A stretch of DNA of 64,000 nucleotides from Flavobacterium psychrophilum (GTDB taxonomy: Bacteria; Bacteroidota; Bacteroidia; Flavobacteriales; Flavobacteriaceae), in contig CP012388.1 of assembly GCA_001708385.1 (NCBI GenBank), forward strand, positions 4,030,001-4,094,000. The letters are read 5' to 3'. Shown here piece after piece: positions 46,612-54,297 of the stretch. The position numbers were made by a program, and so were the translations under genes. How positions within the stretch are numbered: position 1 is the first letter of the stretch; the number at the start of each line of letters is the position of its first letter. The notes beneath the pieces were generated by a model that did no database searches, had not been told where the DNA came from, and worked only from the letters and a program-made list of their open reading frames with translations.

Positions 46612-47034
46612 TTATCGCAAGCGGTCTACTGATTTTACGAGGTCCTCATCCTTCTTGATAGCTTTATTTGCTAAGCTTAGAAAAACGATAGAAACAATCG
46701 GGAGGATTACCCCAATACCCTTCTCTGAAACGACCTTTTCAGGATCTGTCTCTCCGGATAAATTGAATAGCCTGAATACAAATAACCCTAATAAAATTAA
46801 ATTTAATATTATATTAAGCCTGCCTATAACAAACTGGCTTTTTCTTTTCTTATAGGATAGTATGCTTACAACACTTAATGTAGTACTGAAAGCAAACAGC
46901 ATTACAAAAGACAGGTCCTGAATGAAATAATAATTCTGGTCTGTGCCTGTTACCCATAATGGTAAAACGAACGGAAGTACTGCCGTTGCTAGAAACGATA
47001 TAAAAAGATATACGGTTTGTATTCGTTGTATCAT
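46612..47034 (-). CDS. DUF4293-family membrane protein
   Basis: 140 aa from the ATG at 47034 (MIQRIQTVYLFISFLA). A longer frame from a GTG at 47058 is rejected because the -7 promoter element overlaps that codon. Four hydrophobic segments predict four transmembrane helices, and the protein ends in a charged tail (KKDEDLVKSVDRLR). The MIQRIQT(V/I)(Y/W)LF start is typical of the Bacteroidota DUF4293 family, which often lies next to rho as it does here. The function is unknown. Confidence 0.82.
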   Translation of the reverse strand: MIQRIQTVYLFISFLATAVLPFVLPLWVTGTDQNYYFIQDLSFVMLFAFSTTLSVVSILSYKKRKSQFVIGRLNIILNLILLGLFVFRLFNLSGETDPEKVVSEKGIGVILPIVSIVFLSLANKAIKKDEDLVKSVDRLR

Positions 47035-47057
47035 TCTGATTTTTTTGTTTTGCAGCA

Positions 47058-47065
47058 CAAAAATA
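47058..47065 (-). promoter_or_regulatory. -7 element of the DUF4293 gene
   Basis: TATTTTTG on the minus strand is an exact TAnnTTTG match. It covers the upstream GTG and so decides in favour of the ATG at 47034. Confidence 0.55.
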
Positions 47066-47102
47066 TGTTTTCTTTTTAAGAAATACTATTGTATACTTAA
47101 AA

Positions 47103-47110
47103 TAAATTTG
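47103..47110 (+). promoter_or_regulatory. -7 element of rho
   Basis: TAAATTTG is an exact TAnnTTTG match. It predicts a leader of about 107 bases before the rho ATG, long for this window and room for autoregulation, which is known for rho in other bacteria. Confidence 0.5.
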
Positions 47111-47220
47111 TATTATTGCAATACCAAATCATAAGTGCTTCATTCTGAAAGTACGGCATTCCCAAAAAAATTCCACCAAAACATTACCATTACACTATTT
47201 AATTTAACCAAAAATTTTTC

Positions 47221-49119
47221 ATGTTTGATATTTCCGAATTAAAAGAAATGAAGCTTCCTGAGCTTCAGGAAATTGCAAAAAAAGCAAAAATAAACAAATA
47301 CAGAGGGCTTAAAAAAGACGAACTGGTTTATCAGATCCTTGATCACCAAGCCGCAAATCCTGCTACTATTAAACCTCTGTTTGAAGAAGCAACTCCTGCT
47401 GCAGCTACCGAAACACCGGCCGAGCAGCCTGTTGAAAAAGCAAAAAGAGCAAGGATAGCCCCAGAAAATCAAAAAAATGATCAGGTTATAAAAAAAGCGG
47501 CTCCTGTAAAAAAGGAATCACCTTTTACACTGCCATTAGATGATACTGCCGATGCTACTCCTGTTGTGACAGAAGAGCCTACGCCAAAACCGGAATTTAA
47601 AAAACCGGCACCAAAAGCAGAAGCGACCGAAACTACTACCGCAGATGCTGTTACTCCCAAAGCTGTTCCGCAGCCTAAAGAGAGAATAATTAAGGAAGAC
47701 AGAAAGAAAACTATACCTGTTAAGGATGGTGCTACGGCGAAACCTCAGGGTGCTGATGCAAAACCATCTGACAGGCCGAAAAAGCCACAGATTTCTGAAG
47801 AAGAAAGACTGGCACAGATTGAAAGGGCAAACGCAAACAATCCTAACCATCCTAGTTATAAGGGTAACCTTAACAAGGATAAGGATAGTGTACCGGTTAC
47901 ACCTGCTGCTGCAGCTCCCGCAACTCCGGTTGCTGCTAAAGAAGCTGCTCCGCATCAGAATACACAAAACAAAAAACAAAATTACCGCGAACCCGATTAT
48001 GAGTTTGACGGAATTATAGAAAGCGAAGGTGTTCTTGAAATGATGCCTGATGGATACGGTTTTCTTCGTTCTTCAGATTACAACTACCTTGCATCTCCCG
48101 ATGATATTTACCTTTCTAACTCTCAGATCCGTCTTTTCGGACTTAAGACTGGTGATACTGTAAAAGGTGTGGTTCGCCCGCCTAAAGAAGGAGAAAAATA
48201 TTTCCCGCTTGTTAAAGTAAATAAGATCAACGGACACGACCCTCAGGTTGTGCGTGACAGGGTTTCTTTTGAACACCTTACACCACTTTTCCCGGAAGAA
48301 AAATTTAACCTTGCCGACAAGCAAAGTACAATTTCTACAAGGATAATCGATTTGTTCTCGCCAATTGGTAAAGGACAAAGAGGTATGATCGTTGCTCAGC
48401 CTAAGACGGGTAAAACAATGCTTCTTAAGGATATAGCTAATTCAATTGCGGCTAACCATCCTGAAGTTTACCTTATCGTATTACTTATTGATGAGCGTCC
48501 TGAAGAGGTTACCGATATGCAGCGTAGTGTTAGAGGTGAAGTTATTGCTTCTACTTTTGATGAACCTGCAGAACGTCACGTAAAGGTGGCTAACATCGTA
48601 CTTGAAAAAGCAAAACGTTTAGTAGAATGTGGTCATGATGTAGTAATACTTCTTGACTCAATTACCCGTCTTGCAAGGGCTTACAATACAGTTCAACCTG
48701 CATCTGGTAAAGTATTAAGTGGTGGTGTTGATGCTAATGCATTACAAAAACCAAAACGTTTCTTTGGTGCTGCACGTAACATTGAAGGGGGCGGATCGCT
48801 TAGTATTATTGCTACTGCACTTACCGACACCGGCTCTAAAATGGATGAAGTTATCTTTGAAGAATTTAAAGGTACAGGTAATATGGAGCTTCAGCTCGAT
48901 AGAAAAATCGCTAATAAGCGTATCTTCCCTGCTATCGATCTTACATCGTCAAGTACAAGGAGAGATGACCTTCTTCTTGATGAGAAAACAATACAGCGCA
49001 TGTGGATAATGAGAAAATACCTTGCGGATATGAATCCGGTTGAGGCTATGGACTTTATCAACGAACGCTTTAAGAAAACAAGAAACAATGAAGAGTTTCT
49101 TATCTCTATGAACGACTAA
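47221..49119 (+). CDS. rho: Transcription termination factor Rho with long disordered insertion
   Basis: 632 aa, against 419 in E. coli. A Rho_N domain (1-40, [20 protein letters not shown]) is followed by an insertion of about 215 residues rich in Pro, Ala, Lys and Glu, which replaces the short linker. Then come the cold-shock RNA-binding domain (~260-330, [13 protein letters not shown]), the ATPase core with Walker [13 protein letters not shown], Walker [17 protein letters not shown], the Q-loop and R-loop ([20 protein letters not shown]), and the C-terminal [16 protein letters not shown]. Rho unwinds RNA from elongating RNA polymerase. Such insertions are known in Bacteroidota Rho proteins and may support phase separation or RNA capture. 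It is transcribed from its own promoter and ends in a strong hairpin. Confidence 0.96.
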   Translation: MFDISELKEMKLPELQEIAKKAKINKYRGLKKDELVYQILDHQAANPATIKPLFEEATPAAATETPAEQPVEKAKRARIAPENQKNDQVIKKAAPVKKESPFTLPLDDTADATPVVTEEPTPKPEFKKPAPKAEATETTTADAVTPKAVPQPKERIIKEDRKKTIPVKDGATAKPQGADAKPSDRPKKPQISEEERLAQIERANANNPNHPSYKGNLNKDKDSVPVTPAAAAPATPVAAKEAAPHQNTQNKKQNYREPDYEFDGIIESEGVLEMMPDGYGFLRSSDYNYLASPDDIYLSNSQIRLFGLKTGDTVKGVVRPPKEGEKYFPLVKVNKINGHDPQVVRDRVSFEHLTPLFPEEKFNLADKQSTISTRIIDLFSPIGKGQRGMIVAQPKTGKTMLLKDIANSIAANHPEVYLIVLLIDERPEEVTDMQRSVRGEVIASTFDEPAERHVKVANIVLEKAKRLVECGHDVVILLDSITRLARAYNTVQPASGKVLSGGVDANALQKPKRFFGAARNIEGGGSLSIIATALTDTGSKMDEVIFEEFKGTGNMELQLDRKIANKRIFPAIDLTSSSTRRDDLLLDEKTIQRMWIMRKYLADMNPVEAMDFINERFKKTRNNEEFLISMND

Positions 49120-49135
49120 GGAAATCAGCTATACT

Positions 49136-49168
49136 AAAAAAGTCCCCTGTTTTGCAGGGGACTTTTTT
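49136..49168. terminator. Bidirectional terminator after rho
   Basis: A 14-bp stem (five A then agtcccctg, and the complement) with a five-base loop between rho and a convergent gene. Both sides carry T tracts. Confidence 0.9.
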
Positions 49169-49194
49169 ATGTTTTAGTAAAACGTACAGTTGTA

Positions 49195-49785
49195 TTATTT
49201 TGCTTTGGACGAACCGCATTTCTCATTATAGTATTCTACAATATCCGGTATTGTCTTGTTGCTAAAAGTGTTGTCTTCCAGGCCTTCAAGGACACCGGGA
49301 CACTGATTGAAATAGGTTGCTATCTTCTTTTTATTGCCTAATGCGGCAAATTCTTTCTCTCCTTTTCGCTTAACTCTTAAGTGCTTTGGTTCGGGCGATT
49401 TAATATCGTCTTCCTTTACATCCCATACGCCAACAGCTTCGGCATACAGGTTTACTTCTCCGGTTGCAATAACTTCAAAAAGAGAGTCTTGTGTTCCGTC
49501 AATATAAACTACGGGAATGAATTCAAATGTTTTTGGAGTGCCAAAATCGTGAAATACTACTTTAGAAATTGTCTCGCTATCCCAAAGATCGGGTTCATCG
49601 TCTGTAGTAACGCGAAAAGAAACTTTGTCTTTAGGGATGCCGTAAAACGATTCTTTTACAAATTTTAGTGTTGCAAATCCGGTAACTTCTGTTCCGTCAA
49701 GGAAATACATTGTAGCTTCGTGATCCTGAGCAGTGGCAGATAGCTGTGAAAGCAGCAGTAGCAGTAATATAGATAGTTGTTTCAT
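49195..49785 (-). CDS. Secreted protein of unknown function
   Basis: 196 aa from the ATG at 49785, where a clean signal peptide begins (MKQLSILLLLLLSQLSATAQ). The eight upstream residues of the longer frame are dropped. The mature part is beta-rich with a first strand EATMYFLDGTEVTGFATLKF, which resembles the opening of other Bacteroidota periplasmic proteins that read 'xxGxxxxGxI'. It contains two cysteines (QCPG, EKCG) that could form a disulfide. I know no defined family. A minus-strand -7 element (49814-49807) supports the start, and the gene is 34 bases downstream of another secreted-protein gene. Confidence 0.7.
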   Translation of the reverse strand: MKQLSILLLLLLSQLSATAQDHEATMYFLDGTEVTGFATLKFVKESFYGIPKDKVSFRVTTDDEPDLWDSETISKVVFHDFGTPKTFEFIPVVYIDGTQDSLFEVIATGEVNLYAEAVGVWDVKEDDIKSPEPKHLRVKRKGEKEFAALGNKKKIATYFNQCPGVLEGLEDNTFSNKTIPDIVEYYNEKCGSSKAK

Positions 49786-49806
49786 GCGTATTAGATGGCT
49801 TAGAAA

Positions 49807-49814
49807 CAAATATA
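49807..49814 (-). promoter_or_regulatory. -7 element of the 196-aa secreted protein gene
   Basis: TATATTTG on the minus strand is an exact TAnnTTTG match 22 bases before the ATG at 49785. It overlaps the gap after the upstream gene's stop codon. Confidence 0.45.
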
Positions 49815-49819
49815 CTACA

Positions 49820-50461
49820 CTATTCTTTTATAACCATAACCGAAGCCCTAAATCCTGTTGCCAGGTTCCATTGGTTTGACATCAGGAGTTTATCGGTGTC
49901 ATCATAAATAGCGAACTGGGCCGTGTTGGGACCCGATGTTCCCTGGTTCATAGCTTCGAAATCTATCTTGTTGAAACCCGGTTGGAGGGTTATCTGAAGT
50001 CCTCTGTTAAAGTTAGTTAGCGTAAATTCCTGTATGACAACTTTGTCGTTTACAAGTACCCTGATACGGTCGCCGTCCTCAAGGCCAAAGTCGGCAGCAA
50101 GGATGTCAAGACGGCTTGATTTAGTACGTAATTCACCAAAGTGCTGGTTGCCACGGTATGCTGCATTCGATTCACCTCTTGGACTTACACTGGCATTTAT
50201 TTTACTTCTGAACTCTTCTCCACGGTCTGCAAACGACTCATTTTTAGCCACATGCTCGTCTGTTCTTTCCAGGTCGTAAGAAGTAAAGCTCTTGCGGGGT
50301 TCGTCTTTTTTTGTGGGAACATCGGCTTTCGCTTTTGGTGCTACAGCAGGAATCGCGGTATTCGACTTAGGTATGGCAAGTCCGCCCATAGGGTTATCAA
50401 CCTGAGCATATACTCCTGTTGCTGAAATAGTTAATAGTAAAATTGAAAATAAGTACTTCAT
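49820..50461 (-). CDS. Secreted protein of unknown function, Ala/Pro/Lys-rich N-terminus
   Basis: 213 aa. A signal peptide (1-19, ends GVYAQ) is followed by a low-complexity linker (to ~60) with IPAVAPKAKADVPTKKDEP, and a C-terminal beta-sandwich-like domain (~110-213). That domain has DILAADFGLEDGDRIRVLVN, GLQITLQPGFNKIDFEAM and NTAQFAIYDDTDKLL, reminiscent of small calcium- or ligand-binding folds, but I cannot name it. Relatives exist as 'secreted protein' in other Flavobacteria as far as I recall. A -7 element (TAGATTTG, 50498-50491) lies 30 bases upstream. Confidence 0.7.
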   Translation of the reverse strand: MKYLFSILLLTISATGVYAQVDNPMGGLAIPKSNTAIPAVAPKAKADVPTKKDEPRKSFTSYDLERTDEHVAKNESFADRGEEFRSKINASVSPRGESNAAYRGNQHFGELRTKSSRLDILAADFGLEDGDRIRVLVNDKVVIQEFTLTNFNRGLQITLQPGFNKIDFEAMNQGTSGPNTAQFAIYDDTDKLLMSNQWNLATGFRASVMVIKE

Positions 50462-50490
50462 GAAAACCGTATAATTTAAGCTGTAAATTA

Positions 50491-50498
50491 CAAATCTA
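50491..50498 (-). promoter_or_regulatory. -7 element of the 213-aa secreted protein gene
   Basis: TAGATTTG on the minus strand is an exact TAnnTTTG match, 30 bases before the ATG at 50461. Confidence 0.5.
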
Positions 50499-50590
50499 AC
50501 TAATTTTACGGGATAAGGTGCAATTAGTATGCCAGCTTACTGGTACTTTAAAACAAAATACCCGTTATATAGTATAAACGTGCAGGTTTA

Positions 50591-50761
50591 CTACTTATTA
50601 CGTCCTGTTCTGCTCTTTTCGGCATCCCATTCATCGGCACTATTATGGCGGTCGCGGTCGTCTGTTCGGGTGATGTTTCCTTCCTTATCATAATGTGCGT
50701 TATTATTTACATTATCGTCAGAAGACGTTGTTCTTTCATTTTGATTTTTATCGTCGTTCAT
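50591..50761 (-). CDS. Small hydrophilic protein (56 aa)
   Basis: Reading the minus strand from the ATG at 50761 gives MNDDKNQNERTTSSDDNV... and a C-terminal part YDKEGNITRTDDRDRH, ending RTGRNK and TAG. It is very hydrophilic and acidic-basic mixed, with no membrane segment or cysteine, and probably disordered. The 'H-Y-D-x-x-G-N-I-T-R' wording looks conserved rather than random, and I believe similar short proteins occur in Flavobacterium. No -7 element is obvious. The function is unknown. Confidence 0.55.
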   Translation of the reverse strand: MNDDKNQNERTTSSDDNVNNNAHYDKEGNITRTDDRDRHNSADEWDAEKSRTGRNK

Positions 50762-50856
50762 AGCCTTAATTTTAGTGAATCTTAAAGTTATGAAAGATGT
50801 TTTGTCTTTTTGTTAAAACGATAATAAAGTGTAAACATCGGTTGAACGTGAATACT

Positions 50857-50946
50857 CGTGAGGGATAGGCGCGGGCACGAGCGACAACGGAGCGAAGTAT
50901 AGCAGATAGCCCGACCCGTAGCGATAGCGAAGGGGCACGCCCAAAA
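50857..50946 (-). repeat. GC-rich intergenic element (GGGCGTGCCC ... ATCCCTCACG type)
   Basis: Read on the minus strand, this ~90-base block begins TTTGGGCGTGCCCCTTCGCT. It passes through GGGTCGGGCTATCTGCTATA and TTCGCTCCGTTGTCGCTCGT and ends CTATCCCTCACG. It is far richer in G+C than its surroundings and has no credible frame. I recall blocks with the same end words recurring between genes in many Bacteroidota genomes. It lies downstream of the bestrophin-like gene and could be part of its 3' end. It can form several short hairpins. Confidence 0.6.
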
Positions 50947-50990
50947 AATCGAGTAAGGTAAAATCTCGACAACCATTAAAAGGCAACTGT

Positions 50991-51857
50991 CTAATAAATA
51001 AGCTCTTCTACGTTCTTCTTGATGTTTGCAGCTATTTTATCGAGCGGAAGGTCGTTAGGATCGGTTCCGAAAGGATCTTCTATTTCTTCGGCGATAATTT
51101 CAAGGCTTGCAAGCACATAGAAAATAAATACCACTACCGGAATTACATAGTACCCAAGCTGAAACACATAACCAAAGGGCAGTGTCATAACATAAAAGAA
51201 AATAAACTTCTTGATGAAAGCACTATACGAGTAGGGGATAGGTGTGTTTTTTATACGCTCACAAACACCGCATATATCGGTAAACGACTGTAGTTCGGCG
51301 TTAAGTACAATAAGCTGATCGCCTGTAAGTTTGCCTTCGGTATACAGGTCGTTTATCTTAGCGATCATAGTCTTTGCTATCTGGTTGGGTTTGTGTGTAT
51401 AATGGTCGGCAGACAGCACGGCGTCGTCAAAAAGCTCATGACTTATGTCACGGTTTTTAAGATGCTGGTTCAGTACATCGGCATAGGCGGGTATAAGCCT
51501 CCTGAATATTGCCTTGTCTTCGGTATCCTTAAGCATAACGGCAAGTTTGATGGCAAGGTTGCGGCTGTTGTTTACCAGTGCGCCCCACATACGTCGGCCT
51601 TCCCACCAACGGTCGTAGGCGGTGTTGGTACGGAAAACAAGCAGCAAAGAGATAACAAACCCAAGCATGGTATGCATAATGGTAATGTTCTTAACATGGC
51701 TGGAATCAGACAGTTTCCAATATTCCAGTTCCAGGAACGCTATGGCTGCCGAGTATGCGCCAATGCCAAGCATCATTGGTATAAGCTTCTTAAACGTATC
51801 ACCTCTGTGAAACCTGAAAATAAACGTAAACCAGTCTTTAGGATTGTATGAAACCAT
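50991..51857 (-). CDS. Bestrophin-family (UPF0187) membrane channel protein
   Basis: 288 aa. The family's N-terminal block (FRTNTAYDRWWEGRRMWGAL, ~76-95) is present, with the downstream NNSRNLA segment. Two hydrophobic hairpins (about 24-75 and 218-255) provide four transmembrane helices, and the C-terminal block has EEIEDPFGTDPNDLPLDKI, the acidic region that binds Ca2+ in eukaryotic homologues. Bacterial bestrophins such as KpBest are pentameric channels selective for cations. Expected in the inner membrane. It appears to be monocistronic and is followed by the GC-rich repeat element. Confidence 0.9.
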   Translation of the reverse strand: MVSYNPKDWFTFIFRFHRGDTFKKLIPMMLGIGAYSAAIAFLELEYWKLSDSSHVKNITIMHTMLGFVISLLLVFRTNTAYDRWWEGRRMWGALVNNSRNLAIKLAVMLKDTEDKAIFRRLIPAYADVLNQHLKNRDISHELFDDAVLSADHYTHKPNQIAKTMIAKINDLYTEGKLTGDQLIVLNAELQSFTDICGVCERIKNTPIPYSYSAFIKKFIFFYVMTLPFGYVFQLGYYVIPVVVFIFYVLASLEIIAEEIEDPFGTDPNDLPLDKIAANIKKNVEELIY

Positions 51858-52203
51858 TTTGTGTTTTATATTGCTTTTTAAGAAATTATCTAACTATTTT
51901 ACAATCGTATTATTGCACTTTCTGCTCTCAAAACGCCATTTTGCTGCGTAAAATTAATCGTTGTAACTATTTGATATTCAATAGTGCTTAAATTAATGTT
52001 GCGCTTTTTGGTTTTCAAAATTTGCTAATTTTTCAGACGATTGATAGCGTAGACAAATGTAGAGAAAATCCCTTACGAAAATATATCCATTTAATTGCTG
52101 AAAGAAACCTTTCAGTGAAGGCACTAAAAAGCGTTGTAATTTTGTAGACGATTCTGTAAGATTTTATTTGAATTTACGTTATGAGTTTATAACTATCCAT
52201 ATC
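51858..52203. other. Divergent intergenic region (346 bp)
   Basis: AT-rich, with no credible frame. It contains the upstream region of the bestrophin-like gene on one side and, on the other, a 7-bp inverted repeat (52098-52115) and an exact -7 element (52137-52144). Confidence 0.5.
52137..52144 (+). promoter_or_regulatory. -7 element of the 280-aa secreted protein gene
   Basis: TAATTTTG is an exact TAnnTTTG match, predicting a leader of about 56 bases. The inverted repeat CTGAAAG-aaac-CTTTCAG just upstream covers the expected -33 area. Confidence 0.55.
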
Positions 52204-53046
52204 ATGATAAAAAAAATCACCTGCATTATTGTATTGTTTTCATCGGTCGCTTTAATGGGACAGGATCTGACAGCTATAGAAAATAATATCAAAAAATTAA
52301 ACGGCACCGAAATACAGGCAGAGTGGGAGGCTATCAATACATACGACCAGTCCATACGTGAAAAAAGTAAATTTGATAGCAATGCTGATATTACCAATTT
52401 GTACAAGGTAGCTCTTATGGAACATTATCATGGTTATCCAACCGATAAGTTGTATGGCTATCCTGCGTATACTACTCCGTGGGTAGTCTGGATTCACTGT
52501 CCAAGTACAGCCTTGGTGCAATATACTTTTCCGATTATTTTAAAAGGCAGGGATTTACAGCAACTCCCCGAAGACAGATTCCCCAATTATTTTGTGGGTG
52601 GGCTTCTATTACATATATACGGACTTGATATGGAGTTTGATACCGATTTCCATACCAATGGTGTTTCGCCAATAGCGCGTATGCTATATCGCCTGGAGGA
52701 AGAACGCCATGAAATTGACCTTAACAAACTAAAAAAGTTAACCGAAGAAGCCCTTGCGATTAATAAGTTGGATGTAAAAGCGGAATTAGGAAAGTGGAGC
52801 ATTGAGCAGCATGGCACCATCGTGACATTTTCGATAGCGAAGCTAAAAAAAGATTTCTACCTGATGAGGCAAAACAATGGTGGAGTGCCAACGTATAGTA
52901 AGTTAAGGCTTAAAAACAAAAAACTGGATTACCTGAATTTCGAAGAAGGCTACGGACACTATCATCTGGAAAATAAAGACGGCGATTTATTACTGAAAGA
53001 TCACACTGATACTACCATCAAGATTTTAAAACCGGTAAAGATTTAA
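52204..53046 (+). CDS. Secreted protein of unknown function (280 aa)
   Basis: The ATG at 52204 starts a clear signal peptide (MIKKITCIIVLFSSVALMGQ). The frame is open to a TTG at 52168, which lacks a signal and is not used. The mature protein has a helical first third, an aromatic-rich middle with HYHGYPTDKLYGYPAYTTPW and VWIHCPSTALVQYTF, and a beta-rich C-terminus (KLDYLNFEEGYGHYHLENKD). No catalytic motif or sorting domain is visible. Its neighbours give no hint. Likely periplasmic. Own promoter with a possible operator. Confidence 0.7.
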   Translation: MIKKITCIIVLFSSVALMGQDLTAIENNIKKLNGTEIQAEWEAINTYDQSIREKSKFDSNADITNLYKVALMEHYHGYPTDKLYGYPAYTTPWVVWIHCPSTALVQYTFPIILKGRDLQQLPEDRFPNYFVGGLLLHIYGLDMEFDTDFHTNGVSPIARMLYRLEEERHEIDLNKLKKLTEEALAINKLDVKAELGKWSIEQHGTIVTFSIAKLKKDFYLMRQNNGGVPTYSKLRLKNKKLDYLNFEEGYGHYHLENKDGDLLLKDHTDTTIKILKPVKI

Positions 53047-53413
53047 GTTCTGGATTTTGAGCACAGCGTAGCGAAAGGGTTTGTAGTGGTCTGGCAATCG
53101 GCAACCAAAAAGAACCAACAAAGGCAGAAGCCTTTACAACTGCTGCCTTATGCCGTTCAAAACCTGATAATTGTTTCAATATGCGTAAGTGCATATGCAA
53201 TTGCCGAAACAGTTAATTTTAGGTTTCTCATGATCGAATGTGTCTGGGGGGCATTTTTCATGGGCGATGTTTTTGTTGATTTGTTATACCCAAATGTATC
53301 TCTCTTAATTCACACTAAAAACTTTTTGAGGTAAATGGGCCGTTTTATGAGGTGAGCAGTTTGTAATAGTACCCTTATAAATAAAATACTAATTAATTGT
53401 ATGCGGTAGGTAG

Positions 53414-53448
53414 TAAAGTGTCTAATCTCCAACTAAGTTAACACTTTA
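53414..53448 (+). terminator. Possible terminator
   Basis: An 8-bp stem (taaagtgt/acacttta) with a 19-base loop and a following run of seven T. It is far (368 bases) from the stop codon of the 280-aa gene, so what it ends is unclear. Confidence 0.45.
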
Positions 53449-53520
53449 TTTTTTTATTACTTAGGTACAATTACCTGAATTGAACAAGTAAGTATTTATC
53501 TAAGACATATGCCATAAAAA

Positions 53521-53541
53521 AATCCCTCTTTCGGAGGGATT
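53521..53541 (-). terminator. Terminator of the 51-aa membrane protein gene
   Basis: An 8-bp stem (aatccctc and its complement) with a five-base loop and a T-run on the minus strand, five bases past the stop codon. Confidence 0.85.
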
Positions 53542-53545
53542 CATT

Positions 53546-53701
53546 TTATCGGTTAAATTTTTTATCTTCTACTTTTACTCTGATAGCTCGTGAGTAAAGG
53601 TCGTCTTGTTTTTTTTGTTTCTTTCTCCATAAATAGAACGGAAGGTAGCTTACAGCTATTGTAGCTCCCAGAATCAGGCCAATTACATTTCCTGTGGTCA
53701 T
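53546..53701 (-). CDS. Small single-span membrane protein (51 aa)
   Basis: The minus strand from the ATG at 53701 reads MTTGNVIGLILGATIAVSYL, then PFYLWRKKQKKQDDLYSRAI, and ends KVEDKKFNR, TAA. It is one transmembrane helix (about 5-25) followed by a basic, cytoplasmic tail, the topology of many bacterial small membrane proteins. The immediate strong terminator and the coherent topology make a real gene likely. No family known to me, and no function can be assigned. Confidence 0.7.
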   Translation of the reverse strand: MTTGNVIGLILGATIAVSYLPFYLWRKKQKKQDDLYSRAIRVKVEDKKFNR

Positions 53702-54297
53702 AGTTCTGTCTTTTAATTAGATGAACTACTAATGTACGGAATTATTTAATACAGCAGTAAGGGATTTCCTGATTTGTTTGTGTTAAAGTTTCTGATGATG
53801 GTTGCCTGTTGATGGTTGATCGAACCTCACACCGTGAATAGTTAAATAGTTAGCAGATAAATTACCGTATTGTATTCATTACAACTCCCTCTCCTTGGGA
53901 GAGGGTCGGGTGAGGCCTAAATGTTTATAAAAAGAAACGCCACCGAGATTGTCTGGGTGAGGCTAATGTTTCATTTGCAAAAACCACCCCGCCTTCGGCA
54001 CCCCTCCAAAAGAGGGGAAGACTCATGTCGTATAGCACTATCTCTAAACAAAAAAATCCCTCCGGAGAGGGATTACATAACCAATAAATCCGATATAAAG
54101 TTGTAGTGCTGTTTATAGCGGATTATAAAAGTACGGCCTATTTTATGGCTCATGTATCGTTTTACTACAGAGAAGTTATAAAATCGTGTTTTTGAGGTTT
54201 TTAATTCAAAAAGAGATTGTTAGCGATGCTGCCTTTCGGTCGAAAAGACAATGAACATCCTACAACCGACAACTGACAACCAATAACCAAAAGCCAA
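53702..54297. repeat. Repeat-rich intergenic region (596 bp)
   Basis: It contains a second copy of the CTCC...GGAGAGGG...GGGTGAGG element (53885-53917), a GTCTGGGTGAGGCT echo (53951-53964) and a CCACCCCGCCTTCGGCACCC block (53984-54020). A terminator (54055-54074), the 16-base word GATTGTTAGCGATGCT (54215-54230), and a low-complexity ACAACYGACAACTGACAACC tract (~54256-54296) complete it. No credible gene was seen. Confidence 0.55.
54055..54074 (-). terminator. Hairpin terminator in the repeat-rich region
   Basis: An 8-bp stem (aatccctc and its complement) with a CGGA loop and a T-run on the minus strand. It is 224 bases beyond the xth stop and may end that transcript. Confidence 0.55.

Larger units (their letters stand above)
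53047..53545. other. Gene-poor region with unusual GC-rich block
   Basis: The first ~130 bases (53056-53182) are richer in G+C than neighbouring intergenic DNA. They include GAGCACAGCGTAGCGAAAGG and a short inverted pair (AAAGGC...GCCTTT), and look like a repeat or gene remnant. A plus-strand frame 53086-53334 (82 aa, hydrophobic middle) starts inside it and is not convincing. A weak hairpin with a T-run lies at 53414-53448. Confidence 0.45.

Noticed and set aside
47035..47058. GTG start for the DUF4293 protein
   Set aside because: The -7 promoter element overlaps the GTG, so it cannot be in the transcript.
47536..47979. 147-codon minus-strand frame opposite the rho insertion
   Set aside because: Cys/Phe/Arg/Ser-rich shadow of Lys/Ala/Pro codons in the disordered insertion of rho.
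53086..53334. 82-codon plus-strand frame as a gene
   Set aside because: Non-ATG start inside a repeat-like block, no promoter or terminator near it, and its hydrophobic part resembles no family I know. Kept only as a possible remnant.
53921..54106. 61-codon plus-strand frame in the repeat-rich region
   Set aside because: Runs through the short GC-rich repeats and a terminator hairpin. Composition follows the repeats.
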